DNA of 64,000 bases from JAKJGV01 sp964617565. GTDB taxonomy: Bacteria > Verrucomicrobiota > Kiritimatiellia > CAIQIC01 > JAGNIJ01. A program made the translations under genes and the position numbers. Positions 10,738-20,374 of this stretch are shown in pieces; the stretch's first letter is position 1, and each line of letters opens with the position of its first letter. Below the pieces are notes generated by a model. That model saw only the letters and a program-made list of their open reading frames with translations, was not told where the DNA came from and did no database searches. The stretch covers positions 1 to 64,000 of the forward strand of contig CAZTYH010000007.1 of assembly GCA_964617565.1 (NCBI GenBank). Direction: 5' to 3'.

Positions 10738-12269
10738 GCCCCACCCCGCTTGCCGCGCAGCAGAACCAGGAAGGACCGAATCGTGTCTTTAAGCATGGCG
10801 CGCTCGTCCGCGACAAGAATGCGAAACCAGAAAACAGCGGCACAAACAACAAACAGCGCAGCGCCGACAATGATGCGCGCCAAGAGGGCTTGAGGCAAAA
10901 CCGAGATTACCGTGACCAGAAGAGCAACGGCACAGAGGAGAACGAACTGGCGGGCGAAAGAGCGATTGATCTGTGCCTGCTTTCGCGCCAAGGCCAGCAT
11001 GATCACGAGGTCCAGCGCCGCCCGGACCACCCACGCCATCGCCGCACCGGTGATGCCGATGCGCTTCGTCAACAGAACCGACAACGCGAGGAAGACTGGA
11101 AACTCCACCATGTGAACTTTGGCCGCCCAATCGGGCTTGCCGATGCCCTGAAGGAAAGAAAACGGTATCCACGAAAGGCAGAGGAGAAATATCCCGCAGA
11201 TCAGCCATCGAAGCACGGGCGCGCTTTGCACCGCAAAGTCGGGGCCCAGCCACAGGTTCAAGCCCTCCGGCGCGAGAATGGCAATGCCCAGAACGATCGG
11301 CCAGAGAAAAGCCATCAACCAGTACAGGCTTTGCCGGAAAAGAGCAGAAGTTTCTTCCTTCCTACGGTGGAAGTGCGCCGCAAAGGATGGGAACAAGACC
11401 GAGACCCATGCGCGCGGGAAAATCAACAGCTTCACAACGATTTCGGCGGGCGTTGCGTAGTATGCCACATCGCGGACCGACAACAGCGAGCCGATGATGA
11501 AACGATCGAGGCTCAACATGAGCGGGATCAACAGGTTTGAAACCGTGATCCATCCGCCGGTGGTGATCAACGGGCGCACCTCGGCCAGCGAGCAGCGGAT
11601 GCGCCGCCGCAGGGCGGGCACAACCTTTAAACAGGATACAAAATAGATTGCAAACTCCGCGACGCGACCCGCCAGCAGCACCAGGACGACATGGGAAAGT
11701 CTCGTTGAAAAAGGCAGAACCAGGAGCGGCCCCACAAAAGTGAATGAGCCGATTGGAATACGAACCATGTTGATCAGGGCGAAACGCTGATGCGATTCCA
11801 ACATGCCGATCATGCCCGCCGTCATCACCACCAACGGCAGGCAGAATGCCACCATCCGGAAAGAGAGGAATGCTTCATGACGGAACTCTGGAGGAATACG
11901 AAGCCCCGTATAGGCAAGCCACTGAGCACCGGAGAAAAGGACCACCAAACCCAGCAACCCCAGCGCAAACATGGCGACACAAGCTGTCCAGAACAGGGTC
12001 GGAACCTCTTCCTGGAGGCCCTTTCCGATTCGCTCGGAAACCAGCCGGGTCAACGCCAGGCCCATGCCCATATCGAGAAGCGTGAAGTAGCCGACAAGCA
12101 TCCAGACCAGGGACAGCAAGCCGAATTGCGATTCGCCAAGGCCGCGTATCAGAAACGGAATCGCAATGAGCGCGATCAGGATCGGTGTGCACATTCCGAC
12201 CAGGTTCCACAGGGTATTGCGCGCCATGCCCCGTCCGCCGGTTGGAATAAGTTCGGGAGCATCTGTCAT
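10734..12269 (-). CDS. Wzx-type polysaccharide/lipid flippase (MOP superfamily)
   Basis: 511 aa with about 12-14 hydrophobic helices. The N-terminal ARNTLWNLVG and LDMGMGLALTRLVSE are characteristic of O-antigen/capsule repeat-unit flippases. It should move an undecaprenyl-linked oligosaccharide across the inner membrane. Its start overlaps the upstream GT4 stop, and its stop overlaps the downstream GT39-like start, so translation is probably coupled across all three. Confidence 0.88.
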   Translation of the reverse strand: MTDAPELIPTGGRGMARNTLWNLVGMCTPILIALIAIPFLIRGLGESQFGLLSLVWMLVGYFTLLDMGMGLALTRLVSERIGKGLQEEVPTLFWTACVAMFALGLLGLVVLFSGAQWLAYTGLRIPPEFRHEAFLSFRMVAFCLPLVVMTAGMIGMLESHQRFALINMVRIPIGSFTFVGPLLVLPFSTRLSHVVLVLLAGRVAEFAIYFVSCLKVVPALRRRIRCSLAEVRPLITTGGWITVSNLLIPLMLSLDRFIIGSLLSVRDVAYYATPAEIVVKLLIFPRAWVSVLFPSFAAHFHRRKEETSALFRQSLYWLMAFLWPIVLGIAILAPEGLNLWLGPDFAVQSAPVLRWLICGIFLLCLSWIPFSFLQGIGKPDWAAKVHMVEFPVFLALSVLLTKRIGITGAAMAWVVRAALDLVIMLALARKQAQINRSFARQFVLLCAVALLVTVISVLPQALLARIIVGAALFVVCAAVFWFRILVADERAMLKDTIRSFLVLLRGKRGGA

Positions 12270-13492
12270 GACAGATCTCTCCCTTCGGCGATCACGCTTT
12301 CGAGGAGCGCCACATAGGTCCGCGCCACTTCTTTGATGCTGAATCGTTGTTCGGCCGTTTTTCTCCCGGCCTCAGCCCATGCACGTGTCCGCGCCGGATT
12401 TGCCATCAGGTCGCAAAGCTCTTTGTGCCAGGCTTCGTCGTTTTTACAGTCATCAACGAGCCAGCCGTTTTCGCCATGTTGCACGATGTCGGGTATACCG
12501 CCCGTGCGGGATGCGATCACAGGAACGCCGCACGCCATCGCTTCGACGATCGCCAATCCGAAAGCTTCATTCTCGGAAGGGAACACAAAGCCGTCTGCGC
12601 ACGGCAACCAGTCATAAACGCGCTCCTGATAGCCCGTGAAGGTCACTCGCTTTTCGAGTCCGCGCGCCCGAACAAAATCACGAAGCTCCGTCTCGCACGA
12701 CAGGTACTGGCCGCCACCGCCGCCGACCAGGACAAGATGCTCGCCCGTACGCTCAGCGGCAATTCGTGCCCACACGCGCAGCAGTCTTTCCAGTCCCTTG
12801 CCCTTGTTCAGCTTGCCCGCATACATCCACAGCGATCCGTCGGGCAGCCCGAGTTCGCGACGCCGGCGTTGCTTCTGATCGTCCGGCAAAGGCTGGAAGA
12901 GTTCGGTATCAATGCCATTGGGGATATAGTGCACGCGTGCGGGCGGCACACCGCATTCCTTGAATTCCTGTTCGATTTCGCGGCTGATGGCCGCGAAGGC
13001 GGGGGCGCGAAGGAGAATCCGGTTGCGCCATGCGAGATAGGCACGCACACACGCGCGCGCCGGGGTGGCGCGAATGGATGCGTCGGGGCTGTCCCAGATG
13101 AAACCACCGGAAAGCTCTCCGCGGCTCTCAGCCCGGAATACGCACGGTTTATGCGTGCGGCGCGACGCCAGCACAGCGGGAACACCCGCCACGCGAAAGC
13201 AGCAAACCAACACCACATCGTAATCACTCGCGTTGCGCGTCAAATAGCGCCAGGCCGGCACCGTGAGCAGATACTTTCCGAAACGGCCGCCGCGCGAAGG
13301 CGGCAGGCGGACAATCTCCAAGCCTTCGTCAATCGTCTCCCGCGCGGCCCAATTGCTTTCGAGGCGCCGGGTCAGCACGCGCACGGAATGTCCCATGCGA
13401 ATGAGTTCGCGACTCAAAAGCCGGGCGTGATTTTCACCACCGCCCTGCATCGGATAAAACGTATCAGTCAGCAGGCAGATGCGCATAGCCAT
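12266..13492 (-). CDS. Glycosyltransferase family 4
   Basis: 408 aa. The N-terminal domain starts MRICLLTDTFYPMQGGGENH, with the glycine-rich donor loop. The C-terminal GT-B domain has YAGKLNKGKGLERLL and the EX7E-type block PSENEAFGLAIVEAMACGVPV, which binds the nucleotide sugar. It should act in the cytoplasm on the lipid-linked repeat unit. The start overlaps the upstream gene's end by 29 bp; a second ATG at 13486 is an alternative. Confidence 0.9.
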   Translation of the reverse strand: MAMRICLLTDTFYPMQGGGENHARLLSRELIRMGHSVRVLTRRLESNWAARETIDEGLEIVRLPPSRGGRFGKYLLTVPAWRYLTRNASDYDVVLVCCFRVAGVPAVLASRRTHKPCVFRAESRGELSGGFIWDSPDASIRATPARACVRAYLAWRNRILLRAPAFAAISREIEQEFKECGVPPARVHYIPNGIDTELFQPLPDDQKQRRRRELGLPDGSLWMYAGKLNKGKGLERLLRVWARIAAERTGEHLVLVGGGGGQYLSCETELRDFVRARGLEKRVTFTGYQERVYDWLPCADGFVFPSENEAFGLAIVEAMACGVPVIASRTGGIPDIVQHGENGWLVDDCKNDEAWHKELCDLMANPARTRAWAEAGRKTAEQRFSIKEVARTYVALLESVIAEGRDLS

Positions 13493-16055
13493 CCGTTCTC
13501 TTCAGCGTCACGCTTTTCAAGGTCAGGTCCGCGTTGCGAAGGAAAAGTAATTGAAGCGTCCAGGGCAGGCTGATGGAGTGCCGGTAGGGAATGCGACACA
13601 CGCCCCCCGTGAACAAAAGGCCTTCGCCATTGCCGGGACCACCCAGAAATCGCACCGATACTTCCGCCAGCGGCAGCCCGTTGGATGCGGGGCTGTCATA
13701 CTCGATCACCATTTCGTATTCGCCCAGCGCAAGCGGCAGGTTCGGGCCATAAAATACATGCTGCGCGGCAACGCGATCCTTCAGCAGCGTGACCGCCCCG
13801 CTTTCGGGATCCGAAAACCCGGCCCTGAAGAAAGCGTCGGCCGGCATCTTCAATTCCTCGCCCGGCTCGAGCATCCGCCAGAAACCCGCGCCAAGAATGG
13901 CGACATCCACATCCACAATACCTTCCTTGCACAGAAGCGCCGCCTGCACAGCGTTCGTGCCGGAGAACACGGGCGCCGGCAGTTCAACCCATATCCATTC
14001 CTCCGGAATCGCCACCGGGTCTTCCCATGCCACGGATTGATCCAACACGGTGACGCCACCCTCCAGCACGCCCGGACCGCGGACTCGCACGAAATAGCGC
14101 AAGCCGCTCACATACTCAACGACATAGGGCGACGTTTGCAGCGGCTCCAGCCCCGGCGCAAGCCGAACGAAGCGATCGCGGCTTACCCCCTTGTCGGTTT
14201 CAAGCACTTCCGCGCCCTCGGGCGCAGTCCATTCGGCTTCCCACGTCCGCGCAGGAAAGAGGAATGCGTTATCCGCCACAGCCGGATCCTTTGACCGCGA
14301 ACCCCGTTCGATCCGGAACGCCCAGACCTCCCGGTCGCGGGCGACAAACTCAACGCGGGGATGTTCACGCAGTGCGCGCAGCGTGTGGGACACAGGAAAA
14401 GGACTCACCTTGTCGGGAAATGCATCTTCGTGAACGAAGATATATTCAATCCCGCGGCCCAGAAGGTTGTCGAGCCGGTCGTCGGTGATATACCCGATGT
14501 TCATCCACTCGAAATACTCAAAGATCTCGTGAAAATACTGGCGGCTCACGCTGGGGGTGTAACCGTTGAGGAATTTTGTCCGGTAGAGCATGGAGTAATA
14601 CTCGGTGAGCGAATTCCAATGCGAGTCACCGGGCCACACCGGAATGCAGACGGCGCGATTTTCCACGCCGCGCGCCACGGCATCTTCAGCCACGGCGGCA
14701 TAAGCGCCCTGCTCGCGATCGAGCAGACAGATCGCCGGACACGTGTGCCGTCCCTGGTCAAGCAGCACGACCACTACGCACACGAAGATCAGCAGCCTTC
14801 CGTCCGCGCGATGGCGAAACAGGCTTGAAAGCCGTTCGAACGTGAACGCTGCGGCCACGGCGAGGAACGGGCCCAGAATGGCAAACACCTTCGCGGGCTG
14901 GCGAATCAGCCGGTAGGGTGGAATCAGTTTTCGAAGGGCGCGCAACACGTAGTGATGCGGGTCGTAAGGCACGTTCGGGCCCAATGCGAGCGTAACGATA
15001 CCCCACGCGCCGAGCAACAGAAGCGCATACGCCCCGAGCCGCTTCAAACCTGCGTCCTCGCGGCGAAGCGCGCTCCATGCATGCATCACGAAGCCCATCC
15101 CCAGCAGGCTGAACACGGCCCATCCGATATAGATCAGGCCATAGCGGTTGTCCGGATTGCGATCCCAGAGACCGCTGATGCGGGGAGAGAACAATGCCAC
15201 CTCGCGCAGTGATCGCCCCTGGTCCTGCAGCGTGTCCTCCAGCCCGCGACTGACCATGCGCGTCGCGCCGAAAGCAATGATCATGCAGACAAGGACGGGC
15301 AGCAAAGGCCACACGAGCCTGCGCCAGAGTTCCCGTGGCGAACGAAACAAGCGCCAAGCCGACGTGCCTTCCGCAATCCACAACGACAGGATCACCCAGA
15401 ACGGAACCGCGATGAACGCGAAAAAGAAAACGTGCAGATCTCCCCACTTGGAAATCACGAGAGCCAATCCTGCCATCCACCCCCCCCACGCACGGCCGTC
15501 CCGCACGGCGATATCCAGGCCGAGGAAAATGATCGGCACCCACATCATCGCAAACCCGGTGGGACTTCCGCCGAGCAACATGACCCACAGATAGGGCAAC
15601 AGGATCGCGGGCAACCCGCCGGCCAGCGCAATCAGCGGATCGCGTACCATGCGGCGAATCAGCAGAACCATGGCCAGGTAACCAATCCACACCGTCAGGA
15701 AACCGGTCAGGTTCCACGCCAACGCGTGACCGCCCGCGAGATCGAGCGCCGCGAAGAGCTGTCCGAAAGGAAAGTAATAAGACCCGGGGCCGTAACGATC
15801 TTCGTCAGCACCTTGATTGAATTCGTAAAGATTGTAGAAGAGCGGCGTCTCGCCCCGAACAACATCGGCAAACAGCCAGAAATGATAGAGCAGTTGCAGG
15901 TGGTCGCCGGGAATCATGTAGCGCGGCCCACCGCCTTCCGGCCGATGAGCAGCGGGAATCCCGGATCGCAGATGCCGCGCGAGCGGCCACGTAACACCGG
16001 CCGAGACGACGAGCGAGACCAGCAACGTCCAGAAAATCAACTTGCGCATAGACAT
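13464..16055 (-). CDS. Large GT-C-like membrane protein with soluble C-terminal domain
   Basis: 863 aa. Residues 1-430 hold about 11 membrane helices, with an early acidic PGDHLQLLYHFW loop where GT-C enzymes keep their catalytic acid. The remaining 430 residues are soluble and beta-rich, ending in what may be a sugar-binding sandwich. The layout matches the other two large membrane proteins of this locus, although the sequences differ. It lies between two GT4 genes and is probably co-transcribed with them. Enzyme activity is inferred from topology only. Confidence 0.65.
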   Translation of the reverse strand: MSMRKLIFWTLLVSLVVSAGVTWPLARHLRSGIPAAHRPEGGGPRYMIPGDHLQLLYHFWLFADVVRGETPLFYNLYEFNQGADEDRYGPGSYYFPFGQLFAALDLAGGHALAWNLTGFLTVWIGYLAMVLLIRRMVRDPLIALAGGLPAILLPYLWVMLLGGSPTGFAMMWVPIIFLGLDIAVRDGRAWGGWMAGLALVISKWGDLHVFFFAFIAVPFWVILSLWIAEGTSAWRLFRSPRELWRRLVWPLLPVLVCMIIAFGATRMVSRGLEDTLQDQGRSLREVALFSPRISGLWDRNPDNRYGLIYIGWAVFSLLGMGFVMHAWSALRREDAGLKRLGAYALLLLGAWGIVTLALGPNVPYDPHHYVLRALRKLIPPYRLIRQPAKVFAILGPFLAVAAAFTFERLSSLFRHRADGRLLIFVCVVVVLLDQGRHTCPAICLLDREQGAYAAVAEDAVARGVENRAVCIPVWPGDSHWNSLTEYYSMLYRTKFLNGYTPSVSRQYFHEIFEYFEWMNIGYITDDRLDNLLGRGIEYIFVHEDAFPDKVSPFPVSHTLRALREHPRVEFVARDREVWAFRIERGSRSKDPAVADNAFLFPARTWEAEWTAPEGAEVLETDKGVSRDRFVRLAPGLEPLQTSPYVVEYVSGLRYFVRVRGPGVLEGGVTVLDQSVAWEDPVAIPEEWIWVELPAPVFSGTNAVQAALLCKEGIVDVDVAILGAGFWRMLEPGEELKMPADAFFRAGFSDPESGAVTLLKDRVAAQHVFYGPNLPLALGEYEMVIEYDSPASNGLPLAEVSVRFLGGPGNGEGLLFTGGVCRIPYRHSISLPWTLQLLFLRNADLTLKSVTLKRTDGYAHLPAD

Positions 16056-16059
16056 CGGT

Positions 16060-17211
16060 TCAAGCCCTTCCGCGATGCACCAGTTCCGTGTAGGCGGATT
16101 CCATCACCCGGACACATTCGGCCATATCGTACTTTTTGATTTCTTTCAGCACGTTCTGTTCAAGGCGGTTGCGCAATTCCCCGTCGCGGATAACGCGCAG
16201 GAGCTGCTCCGCCATGCGTTGGTCGTCGCCGGGCGTAAAAAGCAGGCCGGTCTCGCCCTCCCGCAGGATTTCGCCCTGACCGTCCGCCGTCGAAGCCACA
16301 ACCGCATTCCCCACCGCCATGGCCTCGAACAACGTGCTCGGCGTACCCTCCTGGTGACTGGGAAACACCTGAACATCGAAACACTGAATGATATCCAGCA
16401 CATTCGAACGATAACCGAGAAACCGGATCGTCTGTTCCATCCGGTTATCCCGGACCCAGGCGTGCAGCACATCCTCATACCGCCCGTCACCCACGACCCA
16501 AAGAACCGCGCGCGGGATTTCCTTGATGACGCGCTGCATGGCGCGGAATGCATCGAGATGTCCCTTGTGGCTTTCAAGGCGTCCGACCACACCAAGCACA
16601 ATATCTCCGTCGCGCACGCCTTGTTCCGCGCGAAAGGCGGAGACAAATCCGGGCGGCGCCGGCTTCACCTGGTCGAGGGGAATGCCGCTGTAAAGCAGTT
16701 GGATCACGGATTCGGGAATGTACCGCTTTTCAAAGGTGAAGCGGCGCACCGACTCCGAAACGGCAAACGCGCAGCGGGTGGACGGACCCAGAACCCGTTC
16801 AATGGGCCGCTGGAACCACGGCACCGTTCCATAGTTGCAGTGTTCGTGTACAATGACGGGAATGCCGAGCAGGCGCCCCGCCACGCGCGCCCACAGGCAG
16901 GCTCCATAGCCATGCGCATGCAGAATATCCACTTTCTCCCGGCGGATTATCCGTATCAGCTTGAAAAGATTGCGCGGATCCGTTTTTCCATAGCCGAGAT
17001 ACAAAGGTGAAATACCGGAAGCCTTCAAACGGTCTTCGGCAGCGGCGACGGGTCCCTGCCGACTGCACAACAGGACGCGAAAGCGTTTTTTGTCGTAGGC
17101 GGGCAGCCAGAGCTCAAAAAGCCGTGCCACTCCGTGAAACGACACATGGTCGTTTCCGAAGTGTTCGCAGATATGCAACACCGTAATAAAGTCTTCTGGG
17201 TCAGCCGTCAT
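16060..17211 (-). CDS. Glycosyltransferase family 4
   Basis: 383 aa from the ATG at 17211 (MTADPEDFITVLHICEHFG); a TTG at 17247 would add 12 residues and neither has a clear ribosome site. The N-terminal domain shows HAHGYGACLWARVAGRLLG and VIVHEHCNYG. The C-terminal donor domain shows VVGRLESHKGHLDA and FPSHQEGTPSTLFEAMAVGNAVVAS. It is a retaining GT-B enzyme for glycan assembly. Its stop lies 4 bp before the start of the next membrane gene. Confidence 0.9.
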   Translation of the reverse strand: MTADPEDFITVLHICEHFGNDHVSFHGVARLFELWLPAYDKKRFRVLLCSRQGPVAAAEDRLKASGISPLYLGYGKTDPRNLFKLIRIIRREKVDILHAHGYGACLWARVAGRLLGIPVIVHEHCNYGTVPWFQRPIERVLGPSTRCAFAVSESVRRFTFEKRYIPESVIQLLYSGIPLDQVKPAPPGFVSAFRAEQGVRDGDIVLGVVGRLESHKGHLDAFRAMQRVIKEIPRAVLWVVGDGRYEDVLHAWVRDNRMEQTIRFLGYRSNVLDIIQCFDVQVFPSHQEGTPSTLFEAMAVGNAVVASTADGQGEILREGETGLLFTPGDDQRMAEQLLRVIRDGELRNRLEQNVLKEIKKYDMAECVRVMESAYTELVHRGRA

Positions 17212-17259
17212 TGTCAGCAAGATGTCGAACCACCGCTTGAAAGGCAAGACTGAACGGGT

Positions 17260-18387
17260 TTAGACCCGCCACAAGGAGGGCATAACAAAGGGCAGAGGAA
17301 AAACCTGGTCGAGCCAGCGCGCTTCGGGCGGCAACTCCAAAACGACGGACGGTTTTTGCGGGCCGAAAAGGAACGACACCATTTGCAGGCGGGAAAGGCT
17401 TACGATAAAAGCGCCGCGCGGCGCTCGGGCTTGCAGCCTTCCATCTACGACTCCCGCGCTCATCAGCGTTTTTTCTCCGTCTTTCATCAGCAGGGCCAAG
17501 GTCTTCTCACGCGGCCAAGTGCCGGCAAGATATGCCTTGTAAGCTTTTAACACTCCAAGCAGGTCGAAAACGGCGAGGTTTTCGAGAGGGCCGCCGTACT
17601 GCTGAGCCACGGAAAGCCACAGCGATGAATATTTATCACGCAAAGCCGGCACACGCACGCTCAACGGTCCGCATTGACGAACGGCGTGGCTCAGCAGCGC
17701 GCGGACACCCTCGACATCCCCGCCCCACTCGCACACCCATTGAACCTTCTGGTTAACAACCAGGTACGAAAATGCTTTTCCGAGCGACGCCTGCCAGGTC
17801 CGGCTGTGCTTGCGCCTCAACTTCAAACGAAATGTTTCGTCATCGCAGAGACCCTTCACTTCCAGTTCGTCACGGGCGGCCAGGACAGGCTCCAGCAAAT
17901 CGTGAAGCGGATCCATTTCGCTGATCTTCCACGGCAGGAGGCCTTCATCCGGCCTCCGCTTTTGAACCTGTACAACCGTCTCAGACCCCGCCTTCTCCCA
18001 CCCGAACCGCGCATACCGGTCCCGCTCACCCGTCAACCACGCAAGAGGATATCCCGCCGCGCGAATTTCGTCGCAGACCTTGTTCATCAAAGCGGTCATA
18101 CCGCCTTTGCCGCGATGACGAGGATCGGTGCAGACACCGCCGACACCGGCCACGGACAGGCGTACATTGCCCATTTTAATCATGACGGGAAAAAGGCCTG
18201 CCATGGAGGCGATTTTGCCTTCCGACCGGATTACATAATTGCAGCCCATCGAATCCGATGTGGGCTGGTAAAGATCGGGGAAAAGTTCTTCGAACCGATC
18301 ATGATCCGGAGCAACGGTGCGGAATGCGCGGAGCATCAAGTCCATGATTTCCGCGAAATCGTGTTTGCGTGCGCGTTCAATTTTCAT
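17260..18387 (-). CDS. GNAT-family N-acetyltransferase
   Basis: 375 aa. An N-terminal GNAT domain with the acetyl-CoA loop VCTDPRHRGKGGMTALM (about residues 85-105) is followed by a second, divergent half and a C-terminal sterol-carrier-like part. This arrangement resembles the Eis/COG4552 class rather than a single-domain enzyme. The substrate is unknown. It sits 3 bp after the NAD(P)HX repair gene and ahead of the glycosyltransferases, so acetylation of an aminosugar is possible but unproven. Confidence 0.75.
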   Translation of the reverse strand: MKIERARKHDFAEIMDLMLRAFRTVAPDHDRFEELFPDLYQPTSDSMGCNYVIRSEGKIASMAGLFPVMIKMGNVRLSVAGVGGVCTDPRHRGKGGMTALMNKVCDEIRAAGYPLAWLTGERDRYARFGWEKAGSETVVQVQKRRPDEGLLPWKISEMDPLHDLLEPVLAARDELEVKGLCDDETFRLKLRRKHSRTWQASLGKAFSYLVVNQKVQWVCEWGGDVEGVRALLSHAVRQCGPLSVRVPALRDKYSSLWLSVAQQYGGPLENLAVFDLLGVLKAYKAYLAGTWPREKTLALLMKDGEKTLMSAGVVDGRLQARAPRGAFIVSLSRLQMVSFLFGPQKPSVVLELPPEARWLDQVFPLPFVMPSLWRV

Positions 18388-18390
18388 GAT

Positions 18391-19959
18391 TTACCGCAGC
18401 GTCACATCCCGAAATACATAGGGCAACTCGCGGATCAAGTCGCCTGCCGTCAATCCTGCCTGGGATCGTCGCAAGGCCACCATATCGCCCGCGCGTCCGT
18501 GCAGGTAAACCGCCGCGCGCGCGGCGTCATACGGCGCAAGCCCCTGCCCCAGCAACGCCACGAGCACGCCCGCCAGCACGTCGCCGCTACCGCCGGTCGC
18601 CATGCCGGGATTCCCTGTAAGATTGATTGCCGCCGGTTTGCCCGCCTGCGCGACCACGGTTCCCGCGCCCTTTAAAATCACCGTGCATCCCGTTTTAACC
18701 GCCGCGTCACAAGCCGCCCTGGAACGATCTTTCTGAACCTCATCCACCGGCCGCGCAAAAAGCGCGGCAAATTCCCCGGGATGCGGCGTAATCAAAACGG
18801 GCGCTTTGACTTCCTTCAACTGTTCCGCGCGCCCGGCCAGCACACTGATGGCATCGGCATCCAGAACCAGAGGCCTTGTGCAAGCCTGAAGCACGTTTTG
18901 AACGAGCGTCAGGCTGGACTCCTCGCGCGTCAATCCGGGGCCGATCAACACGGCGTCGAAATCCTCCAGGCGCGCCTTCCATTCCGGCCATAGCTCCGGG
19001 GCAAGCGAGCCACTCCGGGTCTCCTTGCCGCCCATCACCATGCTTTCCAGTGAAGCGCCGGCGACAATCGGGACAATGCTTTCCGGCGTCAACACGGTAA
19101 CCAGTCCGGCGCCCGAACTCACCGCCGCCTGCGACGCCATTGCCACGGCCCCTGCATAACCGCGCGCGCCGCCGATAATCAGAACGCGACCGTAATCACC
19201 CTTGTGAGAGTTCCTGCGGCGACGGGGAAAACAAGGCCGTAGATCGGTCGCATAAATCAATTCCTGAGAGCCGGGTTCGATCGTGGAAACCAGTTCGTCC
19301 GGAATGCCGAGGTCCACCACCTCGACCGTGCCGACGTATTCCCGCGCGGCAGGTTGCACCAATCCTTTTTTCGGCAAAGCCATCGTTGCTGTAAGGTCCG
19401 CGCGCACAACTTCGCCGCGCGCCTCGCCGGTATCGGCATCGAGGCCGGACGGCAGATCAATCGCCACCACCAACGCATTCTGGGAACGCGCGTTTATATA
19501 CTGGATCGCGCCTACCGCCGGACCCCGGGCCGGCCCGGAACTGCCGGTACCCAAAACGCCATCCACGAGAATGTCGCAATGCGGAGGAAACGCCTGCGCA
19601 TCCTCCCAATCGTTCTTGGTCGGCAATTCGCGGAATGTCACGCCCGCCTGTTTCATGCGGCTGAGATGCTTGAGCGCATCGCCCTTGACCTCATTGGCCG
19701 CCGCTGCCAGCCAGACTTCAACAAGATATCCATCCTCCTTGAGAAATCGCGCGGCCGCAAACGCGTCGCCGCCATTGTTGCCGCGGCCGGCAATGAGATG
19801 AACGACTGGATGGTACAAACCGGTAGCATCAATCAATCGTTGCACTGCATCTGAAACGCCGAAGCCCGCACGGTCCATGAGGATCTCGCCCGATATCTCG
19901 AATTCCTCGATTGTGCGGCGGTCCAGCTCTCTCATCTGCTCTGCGGAAACAAGTTTCAT
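18391..19959 (-). CDS. nnr: Bifunctional NAD(P)H-hydrate epimerase / ADP-dependent NAD(P)H-hydrate dehydratase
   Basis: 522 aa from the ATG at 19959; longer frames overlap acpS. The N-terminal YjeF_N epimerase domain has VHLIAGRGNNGGDAFAAARFL and VVAIDLPSGLDADTG. The C-terminal ribokinase-like dehydratase has ITPHPGEFAALF and NPGMATGGSGDVLAGV. The fusion repairs hydrated NADH and NADPH in the cytoplasm. It begins 7 bp after acpS, a neighbour often seen in other bacteria. Confidence 0.95.
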   Translation of the reverse strand: MKLVSAEQMRELDRRTIEEFEISGEILMDRAGFGVSDAVQRLIDATGLYHPVVHLIAGRGNNGGDAFAAARFLKEDGYLVEVWLAAAANEVKGDALKHLSRMKQAGVTFRELPTKNDWEDAQAFPPHCDILVDGVLGTGSSGPARGPAVGAIQYINARSQNALVVAIDLPSGLDADTGEARGEVVRADLTATMALPKKGLVQPAAREYVGTVEVVDLGIPDELVSTIEPGSQELIYATDLRPCFPRRRRNSHKGDYGRVLIIGGARGYAGAVAMASQAAVSSGAGLVTVLTPESIVPIVAGASLESMVMGGKETRSGSLAPELWPEWKARLEDFDAVLIGPGLTREESSLTLVQNVLQACTRPLVLDADAISVLAGRAEQLKEVKAPVLITPHPGEFAALFARPVDEVQKDRSRAACDAAVKTGCTVILKGAGTVVAQAGKPAAINLTGNPGMATGGSGDVLAGVLVALLGQGLAPYDAARAAVYLHGRAGDMVALRRSQAGLTAGDLIRELPYVFRDVTLR

Positions 19960-19966
19960 GCGCTCC

Positions 19967-20374
19967 TCACCCGTTCTTTTCACCCGAACCCACCAGGAGG
20001 GCATGGGCAACAGCGTAATGCCGCGTGTGCGAAAGACTCGCCAGTACGCGGTGAACCCCGCGCGCCGCCGCGAGCCTGCGTCCCTTTTCCCCGAGCCGGA
20101 CTTCCGGCGCGCCGGTTTCAGGATCGCGCAAAACCTCGATGTCCAGCCAGCCGATATGCTCGCCCACACCTGTCCCGAAGGCCTTGCTGACCGCCTCTTT
20201 CACCGCGAACCGTCCGGCATAGTGCCGCCACGGTTCGGCCTTCGACTCGCAATACCGCTGCTCGTCTTCGAGAAAAACGCGATCCTTGAATCGCGCGCCC
20301 CACGCGAAAAGTGTTTCTTTCATGCGATCGTTTTCGACAAGATCAATTCCGGTCCCGAGCACACCTTCCGTCAC
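19967..20374 (-). CDS. acpS: Holo-[acyl-carrier-protein] synthase
   Basis: 135 aa. The GTGIDLVE motif contains the Mg-binding aspartate (D11), and GRFAVKEAVSKAFGTG is the second signature; SLSHTRHYAVA lies near the C terminus. It transfers 4'-phosphopantetheine from CoA to apo-ACP for fatty-acid synthesis. It overlaps pdxJ by 4 bp, the pdxJ-acpS order known from many bacteria. Confidence 0.96.
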   Translation of the reverse strand: MTEGVLGTGIDLVENDRMKETLFAWGARFKDRVFLEDEQRYCESKAEPWRHYAGRFAVKEAVSKAFGTGVGEHIGWLDIEVLRDPETGAPEVRLGEKGRRLAAARGVHRVLASLSHTRHYAVAHALLVGSGEKNG

